64,000 bases of DNA, from the NCBI GenBank assembly GCA_004554385.1, contig SFMO01000189.1:89532-153531 (forward strand), in the 5' to 3' direction. A program made the translations under genes and the position numbers. Under the pieces are notes generated by a model. It was not told the origin of the DNA. It saw nothing but the letters and a program-made list of their open reading frames with translations, and made no database searches. Below, piece after piece: positions 52,102 through 59,703 of the stretch (its first letter is position 1; each line of letters opens with the position of its first letter). The DNA comes from Ruminococcus flavefaciens (GTDB taxonomy: Bacteria > Bacillota > Clostridia > Oscillospirales > Ruminococcaceae).

Positions 52102-53142
52102 TCAGATACCGTACTGCTCAACGTCAGCATCGGTGATGGTCTTTGCATCGAAGCCCTTTTCGTCCATGATGATCTTCTTTTCAGGGAGAGTCTCACCCTT
52201 TTCGAGCTTGTCGATGATGTCCTTGATGTATGATGACTGGAAAGGATTGCACTGTCCGTCGTAGTTCCAGTTGCCCTTCTTGAGCTCCTCAAGTGCCCAC
52301 TTGTTGCAGTCGAAGCCTATAACGACTACATCCTTGTCAACACCGTGAGAAATATTTGCTCTGTCGAGAGCTGCAACAGCGCCCTTAGCCATATCGTCGT
52401 TCTCAGCATAGATAACATTGAACTTATTGCCTGCATCAATAGCGGACTGAACGATCTGCTGTGCCTTTTCAGCATTCCATTCAGCTGTCTGCTGTGTAAC
52501 GATGTTCCAGCCAAGCTCCTTGGCAGTCTTGTCAAGAGCTCCCGAACGCCCCTTCTGAGCAGCTGTGCCCATTACGCCCTGAAGGTGGATAATATCGTAA
52601 GCCTTGAGATCCTGATCCTTGAGCCACTCAACAGCCTGCTCGCCTTCCTTGTCCATATCGGAAACGATAGAAGCGTCATAGAGGCTCTCGTCTGCGTCAA
52701 TGGTACGGTCGAAGAGGATAACTCTTACGCCTGCGTCCTTAGCATCCTTGAGAACTGAGTCCCAGCCGGCTGTATCAGCTGCCGAGAGGAGAAGGTAGTC
52801 TACCTCGTCCTGAATGAACTTCTGAGCGTAGTTGATCTGCTCTTCGTTCTTGAGGCTGTATGCAAAGGAAGCGTCAAAGCCGTTTTCCTTTGTGAATGTA
52901 GCCTTGAGGTCATTAACGTTAGCGGTACGATAGCCAGACTCGTTAGGATCGTTGTTGATGATGCCTACCTTGATGAGTGAGCCTGATGAGTTTCCGTTAT
53001 CGTTTGCAGGTTCTGCCTTTGATGATGAGTCAGGCTGTTTTGCTTCATTGTTTGATGATGAGCCCGAAGCTCCGCAGCCAACGAACATTGCACCGCAGAG
53101 TACTGTGCTTGCTGCCATTGCCAAAATCTTTTTGATTCTCAT
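52102..53142 (-). CDS. Sugar-binding lipoprotein, YtfQ-like
   Basis: 346 residues. The signal peptide ends in a lipobox (FVGC, Cys23), and a Ser/Asn/Ala-rich tether follows. The binding fold has SGYRTANVNDLKA, ADTAGWDSVLKDAKDAGV and VILFDRTIDADESLYDA, which align in order with E. coli YtfQ, the galactofuranose-binding protein. In this ara operon the ligand is probably L-arabinose, possibly its furanose form (inference). GGAGG precedes the ATG. Confidence 0.9.
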   Translation of the reverse strand: MRIKKILAMAASTVLCGAMFVGCGASGSSSNNEAKQPDSSSKAEPANDNGNSSGSLIKVGIINNDPNESGYRTANVNDLKATFTKENGFDASFAYSLKNEEQINYAQKFIQDEVDYLLLSAADTAGWDSVLKDAKDAGVRVILFDRTIDADESLYDASIVSDMDKEGEQAVEWLKDQDLKAYDIIHLQGVMGTAAQKGRSGALDKTAKELGWNIVTQQTAEWNAEKAQQIVQSAIDAGNKFNVIYAENDDMAKGAVAALDRANISHGVDKDVVVIGFDCNKWALEELKKGNWNYDGQCNPFQSSYIKDIIDKLEKGETLPEKKIIMDEKGFDAKTITDADVEQYGI

Positions 53143-53174
53143 AATTGTATTCCTCCATCCAAATTAATTATCCC

Positions 53175-53234
53175 ATTAACGTACATTTCGTTAACTTGTA
53201 TTTACATTATAATCAATTTGTACATACATTGCTA
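53175..53234 (-). promoter_or_regulatory. ara operon promoter with AraR-like operators
   Basis: The minus-strand -10 box TATAAT is at 53206-53211 with a poor -35. Two sites flank it: CAATTTGTACATACATT (53214-53230) in the spacer, and AACTTGTATTTACAT (53193-53207) over the -10 and start region. Both fit a TTGTAnnnACA core like that of Bacillus AraR operators, with centres about 21 bases apart. A third palindrome, ATTAACG/CGTTAAC (53175-53195), lies in the transcribed leader. Confidence 0.65.
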
Positions 53235-53292
53235 CCGAAAATATTCCACAAAATGTTTATTATTTTTTGAATATTATTTCCAGTATAAAATA

Positions 53293-53985
53293 TTACGGAC
53301 AAATATTTGCACTGTTCTGGAATTGTCTGGGTGTCTGTCCCGTGTATTTCTTGAAGATCTGGCTGAAGTACCGATAATCCCTGAATCCCACATCATAGGC
53401 TACCTCGTATACCATCTTCGATGTACAGCACAGGAGCTCCCGTGCGTGAGATATACGTGCTACCGCAAGGTATTCAAAAAGATTTTGTCCGTACTCCTTC
53501 TTGAACTGTGTACTGAGATACGACGGGCTCAGCCCCACAGCGTCTGCAACAACAAGCAGTGAAAGCTCATCATTCATGTAGTTCTTATCGATATAATCCT
53601 TTGCCTTTGCAACTATGCTGCGTCCGCTCTCCTTTGCCGATTCTATGCGCCATTTTATACATCCGCGCACAAGATCGTGAAGGAATTTCTGTGTATTCTC
53701 GGTGGTCATCAGCTCTGCACCTATCTCGTCGGCAGTTCCGAAGCACTCAAAGAATTTCTCGCTGCTGACGCCTATTTTCTGAGCAAAAGCGTGTGCCGCT
53801 ACGTATATGTCCATACAGACATACAGCCTCAGCATGAGTGACTGTATATCAGCGAAGCCCACCTCGTCGAGAATGGCATCCAGCATAGGATCACAGGTCT
53901 CAAGGCTTCCGCTCTGCAAAAGCTCTTCTGTTTTCTTGATATCAAGGCGCTTTACGTCCTGCATCGTTTTCGACTCTTTATTCAT
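53293..53985 (-). CDS. AraC-family transcriptional regulator
   Basis: About 230 residues from the ATG at 53985. The C-terminal ~100 residues hold two helix-turn-helix units: LSLLVVADAVGLSPSYLSTQFKK split by YLAVARISHARELL and VYEVAYDVGFRDYRYFSQIFKKYTGQTP, the AraC signature. The N-terminal half is a helical domain of unknown ligand. It lies between araR and the ara operon, all on one strand; it may activate the operon while AraR represses it (inference). Confidence 0.9.
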   Translation of the reverse strand: MNKESKTMQDVKRLDIKKTEELLQSGSLETCDPMLDAILDEVGFADIQSLMLRLYVCMDIYVAAHAFAQKIGVSSEKFFECFGTADEIGAELMTTENTQKFLHDLVRGCIKWRIESAKESGRSIVAKAKDYIDKNYMNDELSLLVVADAVGLSPSYLSTQFKKEYGQNLFEYLAVARISHARELLCCTSKMVYEVAYDVGFRDYRYFSQIFKKYTGQTPRQFQNSANICP

Positions 53986-54019
53986 TTCAATACCCCACAA
54001 TTTTCATAACACACCAACA

Positions 54020-55102
54020 TCAGATACTTGCCACAGATTCTCGGATCCTCAGCTCAGGCGTGAATATTATATCGCTGCCGTCGGACGGATATGAATTTAT
54101 CATATCCACCAGCTTTCCCGCCGCAGCTTCGCCCAGTCTGCGCTGGGGATGAGCCACGGATGTCAGCGGCACATCGCATATGGAAGCGTATTTTGAATCA
54201 TCGATGCCTATTACCGAAAGGTCGTCAGGCACCCGTATATCGCGTTCCTTGCAGAACTGAAGGAGCTTTATGGCAATGTTGTCATTATAGCAGACAAACG
54301 CCGTAGATTCGCTGATAAGCTCCAGAAGCCTGTCGCTTCCCGATGTGAATACCGAGTTTTTGTCCGATGTTGCAAACCACAGCACATTATCCTCAGCATT
54401 CCTCAATCCGTGAGCTATGCAGCTCTTGGTGAAACCGCTGTAGCGCTTGTGCCCCTGTATATCGTCAAGAGCAAATATACCCGCAACACGTCTGTGCCCC
54501 TGTGTAAAGACAAAATCTGCCGCTATCCTTCCTGCGGCTTCGTCGTCCATAGCAACGCATGGATAGTCAGACCACGGGTACTTTGCATTGAAGAACACCA
54601 CAGGGATATTCTTGCGCCTTAGCTCAGCATACAGTTCCATATTCGGATTCGGAAGGGCACTCTTGGAGGGCTCGACGATGAGTCCGTGGACTCCGCCTGA
54701 TATCATGCTCTGGAGCGCCTGCTGCTCCTCAGCCACCTTGTTGTGAGTTATGGCAAGCTGCATGGAAAAGCCCGAATCATTGAGCACACTTTCGATGCCT
54801 GTCACAATATGGGGGAAGATGTAATCATTGAAATATGTGGAAATAACGCCGATATTCCTTATCTGTCCCACTGGATCGCTCTGGGCATATCCGGAGGCTA
54901 CGAAAGCACCGCTTCCCCTGACGCGGCTGATGACATTCTCATTTTCAAGGCACATCAGCGCCTGTCTGACAGTCTGGCGGCTTACGCCGTGTATCTCGCA
55001 GAGTTCCTTTTCCGTAAGAAAGCGGTCTTTGGGTTTCAGCTTATGTGAGTTTATGAAGTTTTTGGACCATTCAACAATAGTCATATATTTATAATCTTCC
55101 AT
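54020..55102 (-). CDS. araR: Arabinose operon repressor AraR
   Basis: 360 residues from the ATG at 55102, with GGAGG five bases upstream. An N-terminal GntR-type winged helix (about 5-70; LTEKELCEIHGVSRQTVRQAL, SRVRGSGAF) is joined to a LacI/GalR-type sugar-binding domain (IGVISTYFNDYIFPHIV, GGVHGLIVEPSKSA, DDLSVIGIDDS). This hybrid is the AraR architecture of Bacillus, which releases DNA on binding L-arabinose. Matching operators are visible upstream of itself and of the transporter operon. Confidence 0.94.
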   Translation of the reverse strand: MEDYKYMTIVEWSKNFINSHKLKPKDRFLTEKELCEIHGVSRQTVRQALMCLENENVISRVRGSGAFVASGYAQSDPVGQIRNIGVISTYFNDYIFPHIVTGIESVLNDSGFSMQLAITHNKVAEEQQALQSMISGGVHGLIVEPSKSALPNPNMELYAELRRKNIPVVFFNAKYPWSDYPCVAMDDEAAGRIAADFVFTQGHRRVAGIFALDDIQGHKRYSGFTKSCIAHGLRNAEDNVLWFATSDKNSVFTSGSDRLLELISESTAFVCYNDNIAIKLLQFCKERDIRVPDDLSVIGIDDSKYASICDVPLTSVAHPQRRLGEAAAGKLVDMINSYPSDGSDIIFTPELRIRESVASI

Positions 55103-55144
55103 AGTTTCCTCCGAGGGGCTTCCGATACTATCGGATTTTTCTTC

Positions 55145-55212
55145 ATAATAACACATCATTTTAAATTTGTAAATACAACTTTCGTCTCAAACGCTAAAAT
55201 TTGTATGCACAA
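55145..55212 (-). promoter_or_regulatory. araR promoter with AraR-like operators
   Basis: On the minus strand: -35 TTTACA (55168-55173), 17-base spacer, -10 TATTAT (55145-55150). TTGTAAATACAA (55167-55178) overlaps the -35 and TTGTATGCACAA (55201-55212) lies upstream. Both fit an AraR-like operator and suggest autoregulation. Half-sites ATACAACTTTT near 55257 and 55281 may extend the array. Confidence 0.65.
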
Positions 55213-55339
55213 ACAAAAGACGCTTTCCCTGATTGTGCAACACGCCAATAGTTTCAATACAACTTTTCTCCCTGCCACAATACAACTTTTTGCTTCGATC
55301 AATATTGTATGCCAACGATACAGGATCAACTAAACAAAT

Positions 55340-55368
55340 GCCCCGAAGCGGATAATCCGCTTCGGGGC
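55340..55368 (-). terminator. Terminator after the solute-binding gene
   Basis: GCCCCGAAGCGGAT (55340-55353) with ATCCGCTTCGGGGC (55355-55368), one of the strongest stems in the window, then ATTTGTTTA on the minus strand. Confidence 0.85.
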
Positions 55369-55410
55369 AAAAATTATGTACCGACAGCTGTATTATTACA
55401 GCGATCAATT

Positions 55411-56670
55411 TCAGAAATACTCCTTCCTCGCCTTTTCAACGAATGAAGAAGCTGCGCTGTCAAGATCCGCCTTATTGTAGATATAATCAGTAGCAGCTGC
55501 AAAGAAATCATCTATCAGCTTGCCGTTTTCCAGAACAGGTGACAGCTCTGAAAGGGTATGCTCCTCCATTTTTTCCGAAGCCTCAAACTGTATGCCCTGA
55601 AGCATTCCCTGCTCGCTGAGGACCTCTCTTGCAGAAGCACTCAGAGGTATTCCCTTTTCAATGCCCTGGAGCTCAGCCATCTCTCTGCTGTTGAGGAGAA
55701 AATCAAGAAGCATTCCCGCTTCAGCAGGACGGTCCGTGTTCTTGCTGATAGCATACATAGTCGCAGGCTTTACATACCAGCCTTCGCCCGGATTATTTCC
55801 GCTGACAGTAGTCTGGTCGGCAACGACTATCTCCCTCTCGTTGCTGATGGCATCGCCAAAATAGCTTTCAGCGTCGCTGACCCATGCAACAGAGCCTGCA
55901 TACTCCTCCTGATCCAGCTTGATACGCTCATAATGCTCAACAAGGGGCATTACCTTTCTGTCCACAAGCTTTTTGTAAAAATCCATCATTACGGCGATAT
56001 CACCCTCATTAAAGTTAAGATAGCCGTTATCATCAAGGATCTTTCTGCCCTGTGTCTGTTCTGCATATGATATGAGGTACAGCCACATGGATTTGCTTGA
56101 AGCGCTGAGCGGATAGATATTCGCAGATCTCATCGCGTCTGCCGCTCTGAACAGGTCGTCCCATGACTTTGGCACATCGACACCGTACCTGTCGTAAATA
56201 GTTTTGTTGATGTAGACTGTCTCGGAATTCATAGCTATTGGCAAAGCGTTGAGAACTCCGTTTCTCGTGCCGTAGCTCAGCTGCTCGTCAGAAAAATTTG
56301 AGAGCTTGATATACTTTGAAAGGGAGTTGAGGTCATAATATCCTGTGCCGTCAGCGGAATAATCCGTGAGCCAGCCATAGTTTATCTGCATGACATCAGC
56401 TTCTGTATCCGATGCCATCCATATCTTATTTCTTGTCTCATAGCCCGACCATTCGGAATAGCTGCATTTTACCCTTATCTCCGGATGCAGCTCCTCAAAC
56501 AGTTCCACAGCTTTAAGTGTATACCTGTTTCTTGCGTCATTTCCCCACCACGAAAACTCTATTTCCACCTGTTTTCTCTGACTTGTCATGGTAGTCTTTT
56601 CAGAGCAGCCTGTAGAAAATACCATTGCAGCACCAAGCATGAGCGCTGCTGTTCTTCTGAATATCTTCAT
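55411..56670 (-). CDS. Extracellular solute-binding lipoprotein, family 1, orphan
   Basis: About 419 residues from the ATG at 56670, which is 9 bases after GGAGGG. A lipobox FSTGC follows the signal peptide. The mature part has the family 1 sugar-binding layout: EFSWWGNDARNRYTLKAVELF, then NALPIAMNSETVYINKTIYD and DVPKSWDDLFRAADAM. No permease or ATPase gene is adjacent. It is co-transcribed with a Cache/GGDEF-like membrane protein 20 bases upstream, so it may serve as a sensor partner rather than an uptake receptor. Confidence 0.9.
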   Translation of the reverse strand: MKIFRRTAALMLGAAMVFSTGCSEKTTMTSQRKQVEIEFSWWGNDARNRYTLKAVELFEELHPEIRVKCSYSEWSGYETRNKIWMASDTEADVMQINYGWLTDYSADGTGYYDLNSLSKYIKLSNFSDEQLSYGTRNGVLNALPIAMNSETVYINKTIYDRYGVDVPKSWDDLFRAADAMRSANIYPLSASSKSMWLYLISYAEQTQGRKILDDNGYLNFNEGDIAVMMDFYKKLVDRKVMPLVEHYERIKLDQEEYAGSVAWVSDAESYFGDAISNEREIVVADQTTVSGNNPGEGWYVKPATMYAISKNTDRPAEAGMLLDFLLNSREMAELQGIEKGIPLSASAREVLSEQGMLQGIQFEASEKMEEHTLSELSPVLENGKLIDDFFAAATDYIYNKADLDSAASSFVEKARKEYF

Positions 56671-56689
56671 AAACATCGTCCCTCCGTTC

Positions 56690-58162
56690 TCACATCACAC
56701 TTGATACATTGTGACCGCTTTTAACGGAAGCACAAAGCGCCGTATATGCTTTATAGTAAGTCTCGCGGAAGTCGCCTTTTCCGATTGCGGCGGCGGAATC
56801 CGCAGTAAGCTCAAGAAGTCCCATAGTACTTGTGTACTCGGATTGTCTGAACTTGTCGCAGGCATCCTTTGCTCTGCTCTCGGAAAGAATACGGAAAGCC
56901 TCTTCATCCTTTCCGCTGTTCTTAAGGAGTACGGAGAACGAGTTCTCACCGACTCTTCCGATACATTCAGCGTCGCTGAAGACCTCTTTCAATATTGTTA
57001 TCATTCTGCCCTTCTGCTTTTCGGGGAATGAAGGGTAGAACTTTTCAATGATGTCGTCGAAATTATTGATGGCAACAAGCACAACTCCATAGGTCTGGTC
57101 GGAATTCTTCTTCATAAGGTTATCAGCCTTGTCGCGGAAAAATCTTCTTCCCAGCACATTCTCGAATCCGTCCTCGCTTATCTCATCAGACAGACCTGAG
57201 GTAACTGTACCTATAGGATCAGCCATACGCCTTACGAAAAGCGCACCTGCACAGACTGCTATCAGCGCCACCAGTCCTGCAAAGAGATAGATATATTTTC
57301 TTATATCTATTGCTTCCTTCAGAATGACCTTTGTAGGTATGGAGCATACGATATACCAGTCGCCGTTTATGGCATTTACGGTAGAAAGGTTCTCGCGTCC
57401 GTTTATGACCACCATGTCCTTGTTCTTGATGTCATCAAGAAGATTTTCGGGAATAACCGTGCCGCTGTTATCGCCCTTTACAGATGAGTATATCATCTTG
57501 TAATTCCTGTCAGTCAGACGTATCTCCATGTCACTGAGATTCTCGGGGTTCTCAAAGACCGAGTCAAGCTCTGCGGTGTAGAACGAGATGAGGAAGATAA
57601 TATTATCGTTCATCTGTTTTACATAGTAGATACGCTCATAGTCGCCCTTGTAGCCCGTGAACCAGCCGTCGTGAGTACGGGAACGTGTGATCATCGTGGA
57701 AAGCTCGGTGTAAAGCTTGTCGCCGAAAAGCTTTATAGTACCGTTTGATACCTTTCCGATCGTTTTGTTGTTTGCATAAACGATGCCATAGTCAACGAAG
57801 TTCTCCATAAGGCACAGACTGCTGAGGTCAGAAGCGATCTGCTTTTCTGTATTTATGGCTTCGTATTCATCGTTTGAGGGGTCGGAAGCATCGTAGCTGT
57901 AGGCATTATCAACTGAATAAGCCAGAGTTCCGATAGTTTCCATTCTGCTGAGATACGCTTCAAGATTCAGCTTGAGCTGAACATTGAGCGTTGAAGTCAT
58001 CGAGCTGACTTTTTCCTTTGTCAGCTCATCGTATTTTGTGACAATAAAAGCAGTTATGCCGATAATTGCCGCAATAACGATAGCCGCGTAGCCTGTTATC
58101 ATAAGCACGCTCATTTTTTTGATCTTCTCAAGACCAATAGTCTGGATTTGATCCCTTGTCAT
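56690..58162 (-). CDS. Cache-domain membrane protein with degenerate GGDEF domain
   Basis: About 490 residues from the ATG at 58162 (AGGAGG upstream). A membrane helix (about 18-42), an extracellular double-Cache sensor (about 45-275), a second helix (~277-300) and a cytoplasmic domain with GGDEF fold. The signature is RVGENSFSVLL where active cyclases have R-x-GGDEF-xx-LL, so diguanylate cyclase activity is probably lost. It is inferred to signal by binding or dimer change, with the solute-binding lipoprotein in the same operon as its ligand supplier. Confidence 0.85.
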   Translation of the reverse strand: MTRDQIQTIGLEKIKKMSVLMITGYAAIVIAAIIGITAFIVTKYDELTKEKVSSMTSTLNVQLKLNLEAYLSRMETIGTLAYSVDNAYSYDASDPSNDEYEAINTEKQIASDLSSLCLMENFVDYGIVYANNKTIGKVSNGTIKLFGDKLYTELSTMITRSRTHDGWFTGYKGDYERIYYVKQMNDNIIFLISFYTAELDSVFENPENLSDMEIRLTDRNYKMIYSSVKGDNSGTVIPENLLDDIKNKDMVVINGRENLSTVNAINGDWYIVCSIPTKVILKEAIDIRKYIYLFAGLVALIAVCAGALFVRRMADPIGTVTSGLSDEISEDGFENVLGRRFFRDKADNLMKKNSDQTYGVVLVAINNFDDIIEKFYPSFPEKQKGRMITILKEVFSDAECIGRVGENSFSVLLKNSGKDEEAFRILSESRAKDACDKFRQSEYTSTMGLLELTADSAAAIGKGDFRETYYKAYTALCASVKSGHNVSSVM

Positions 58163-58386
58163 TTTTTTCCTCCTGTTTTTTAATATCCCTTTTCTGTCTA
58201 TAACGCTGCACAACACAAATAACAGCTGGAAAATCGGCACTTGATCCTGCTGCTCATTATGTAGGCAGATTTATTTTACCACATATTTCCGCCGTTGTCC
58301 ACACAATTACATAATTTATTCATTTTTGCACATTATGTTACCTTTTCCAGTGCATTTACTGCTTATCCCTGACATTTTTCCGAAGT
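58163..58386. other. Intergenic region with promoter of the Cache gene
   Basis: A minus-strand promoter is visible: -35 TGGACA (58296-58301), 17-base spacer, -10 TAAAAT (58273-58278). The rest is A+T-rich with no gene or clear terminator. Confidence 0.6.
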
Positions 58387-58506
58387 TCAGCACTTTACGC
58401 TGCTGCAGTCAAAACGAAGATTCATCCTGAAATGAGACTGCCCGCACTGATGATCTTCGTATCCTTCAATATACCTTTTGAAGTCAATCCTGCGCGGACA
58501 GTTCAT
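58387..58506 (-). CDS. 39-residue Cys-containing small protein
   Basis: Minus-strand ORF MNCPRRIDFKRYIEGYEDHQ... ending SSVKC, with four cysteines (positions 3, 21, 34, 39). Its ATG (58506-58504) overlaps the stop of the upstream 76-residue gene (ATGA), the usual mark of translational coupling. It is too short to rule out chance, but position and overlap favour a real gene in a SAM-controlled unit. Function unknown. Confidence 0.45.
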   Translation of the reverse strand: MNCPRRIDFKRYIEGYEDHQCGQSHFRMNLRFDCSSVKC

Positions 58507-58733
58507 AACTCCTGCCGAAAAAGCCCTGCACCAGACAACAGCGGAAGATGCCCCATATCACCGCTGCTGTGAACAGCTACGGCGTGACCGAACACCCACT
58601 TCTCAACAGAAAGCTCCCCGAAACAGAAGCCCTCCTCCTCCGCCATATCAGCGAACCTTTTCCATGTCTCCTCGTTATCGAGATACACCCAAACCTTTTC
58701 GTCATTGCCCAGCATTTCTCTGATTGTACGCAT
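58503..58733 (-). CDS. 76-residue protein controlled by a SAM riboswitch
   Basis: Start at ATG 58733, 10 bases after AAAGGAG. The protein (MRTIREMLGNDEKVWVYLDN...) is acidic, with no membrane segment, and contains a segment EKWVFGHAVAVHSSGDMGHL. I do not recognise the family. The frame follows directly from a promoter, a SAM-I-type aptamer and a terminator, so it is presumably made when SAM is low, which hints at methionine, SAM or sulfur metabolism. Plus-strand frames over the same bases lack ribosome sites and are rejected. Confidence 0.75.
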   Translation of the reverse strand: MRTIREMLGNDEKVWVYLDNEETWKRFADMAEEEGFCFGELSVEKWVFGHAVAVHSSGDMGHLPLLSGAGLFRQEL

Positions 58734-58777
58734 AATCCATGCACTCCTTTAAATTAATATTAATTCCATAAGAGCAC

Positions 58778-58811
58778 AAAAAGGCGATCCCATCGCAACG
58801 ACAGGATCGCC
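58778..58811 (-). terminator. Conditional terminator of the SAM riboswitch
   Basis: GGCGATCC (58804-58811 on the complement) with GGATCGCC (58783-58790), then TTTTT (58782-58778 on the minus strand). Its loop contains GATGGGAT, a second copy of the segment that closes the aptamer. Confidence 0.85.
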
Positions 58812-58828
58812 ATATAAGCATTTATATC

Positions 58829-58913
58829 ATCCCATCGTTCAAGCTTTAGCACCTTACATACCTGCAGGTTGCTGTACGGTCAGCGGGCTTGTCCCTCGCG
58901 TACTCTTTATGGT
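58829..58913 (-). promoter_or_regulatory. SAM-I-type riboswitch aptamer
   Basis: On the minus strand the conserved core appears in order: AAAGAG, GAGGGA (58897-58892), GCCC, CAGCAACC (GCAACC at 58872-58867) and AAGGTGCTAA (58855-58846). P1 can form between ACCAT (58913-58909) and ATGGG near 58835-58831. It fits the SAM-I/SAM-IV clan; SAM binding would favour the downstream terminator. Confidence 0.85.
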
Positions 58914-58919
58914 AATTAC

Positions 58920-58948
58920 ATCATAGCACAGTTATCTGAAAAAGTCAA
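58920..58948 (-). promoter_or_regulatory. Promoter of the SAM-riboswitch unit
   Basis: Minus strand: TTGACT (58948-58943), 17-base spacer, TATGAT (58925-58920). Confidence 0.85.
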
Positions 58949-59044
58949 GCGCTTTTTATCACAGCTTTACACTTCATAGTTTCTGCCCCTCAGCAAGCTT
59001 TTTAAACTGTTCCGTCCCCGTGGAATACATTCTCATAATATTAC

Positions 59045-59581
59045 TTATTCGGAACTGACTGTATCGTACTCCAGTCCCTTCCAGCCAAAACGGACAAATG
59101 ATACAAGTATCGAAATGATAGTTATGGACTCGCTCACAATGCCTCCCAGCGAATACACGATAACATCATACGCCAGCCAGCACGGCGAAGCGCAGACCAG
59201 ATTGACCATGCGTATCTTTCGCGGACTGTTTGACCAGTAAGCGAATGTGCTTGTGACTGAGGCAGTAAACGCAAGCAGGCTGACAGGTCCGTTCCATGTG
59301 AATATCAGCACAGCAGCAAAAAGCACCGCTATCAACGCAGGACACCACTTCCTGCGTAACCACTCCCAGTCATTGTATTTCATCATAAGAGCGTTGCGGA
59401 GAATATTCACTGCAAGGCTAAGACAGCCGCTTATTGCGTCCAGTAAGAAGAATTGCAGGCAGAACAGCGCCGAACCTAAAAGCTGAAACAGAAACAGCCG
59501 GCGGTTCGACTTTATCTGATACGATGTGATGAATAGTGCTACGGCAACAAAGCCGATACCCTGAACGAACAGATCGGACAA
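59045..59581 (-). CDS. YgjV-family inner membrane protein
   Basis: 178 residues with about six membrane helices. The start is a TTG (59581), directly after an in-frame stop, with only a weak ribosome site. Begins VQGIGFVAVALFITSYQIKSN, matching the YgjV/YgjV-like family of unknown function. It is alone between the SAM unit and a zinc-ribbon gene. Confidence 0.75.
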   Translation of the reverse strand: MSDLFVQGIGFVAVALFITSYQIKSNRRLFLFQLLGSALFCLQFFLLDAISGCLSLAVNILRNALMMKYNDWEWLRRKWCPALIAVLFAAVLIFTWNGPVSLLAFTASVTSTFAYWSNSPRKIRMVNLVCASPCWLAYDVIVYSLGGIVSESITIISILVSFVRFGWKGLEYDTVSSE

Positions 59582-59703
59582 TTACGGTCATTCCTTATCA
59601 TAGTAGTTTGATATGTATTATTATATCACAGCTTCAATATTTGGTCAATAGCAGTTCAATACAGCATACCAGGAAAAATAAGTATCAAAACACGATATAC
59701 GAT

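Noticed and set aside
58478..58757. Two plus-strand frames in the SAM-riboswitch unit
   Set aside because: They oppose the 76-aa gene, have no ribosome site, and the riboswitch and promoter point to the minus strand.
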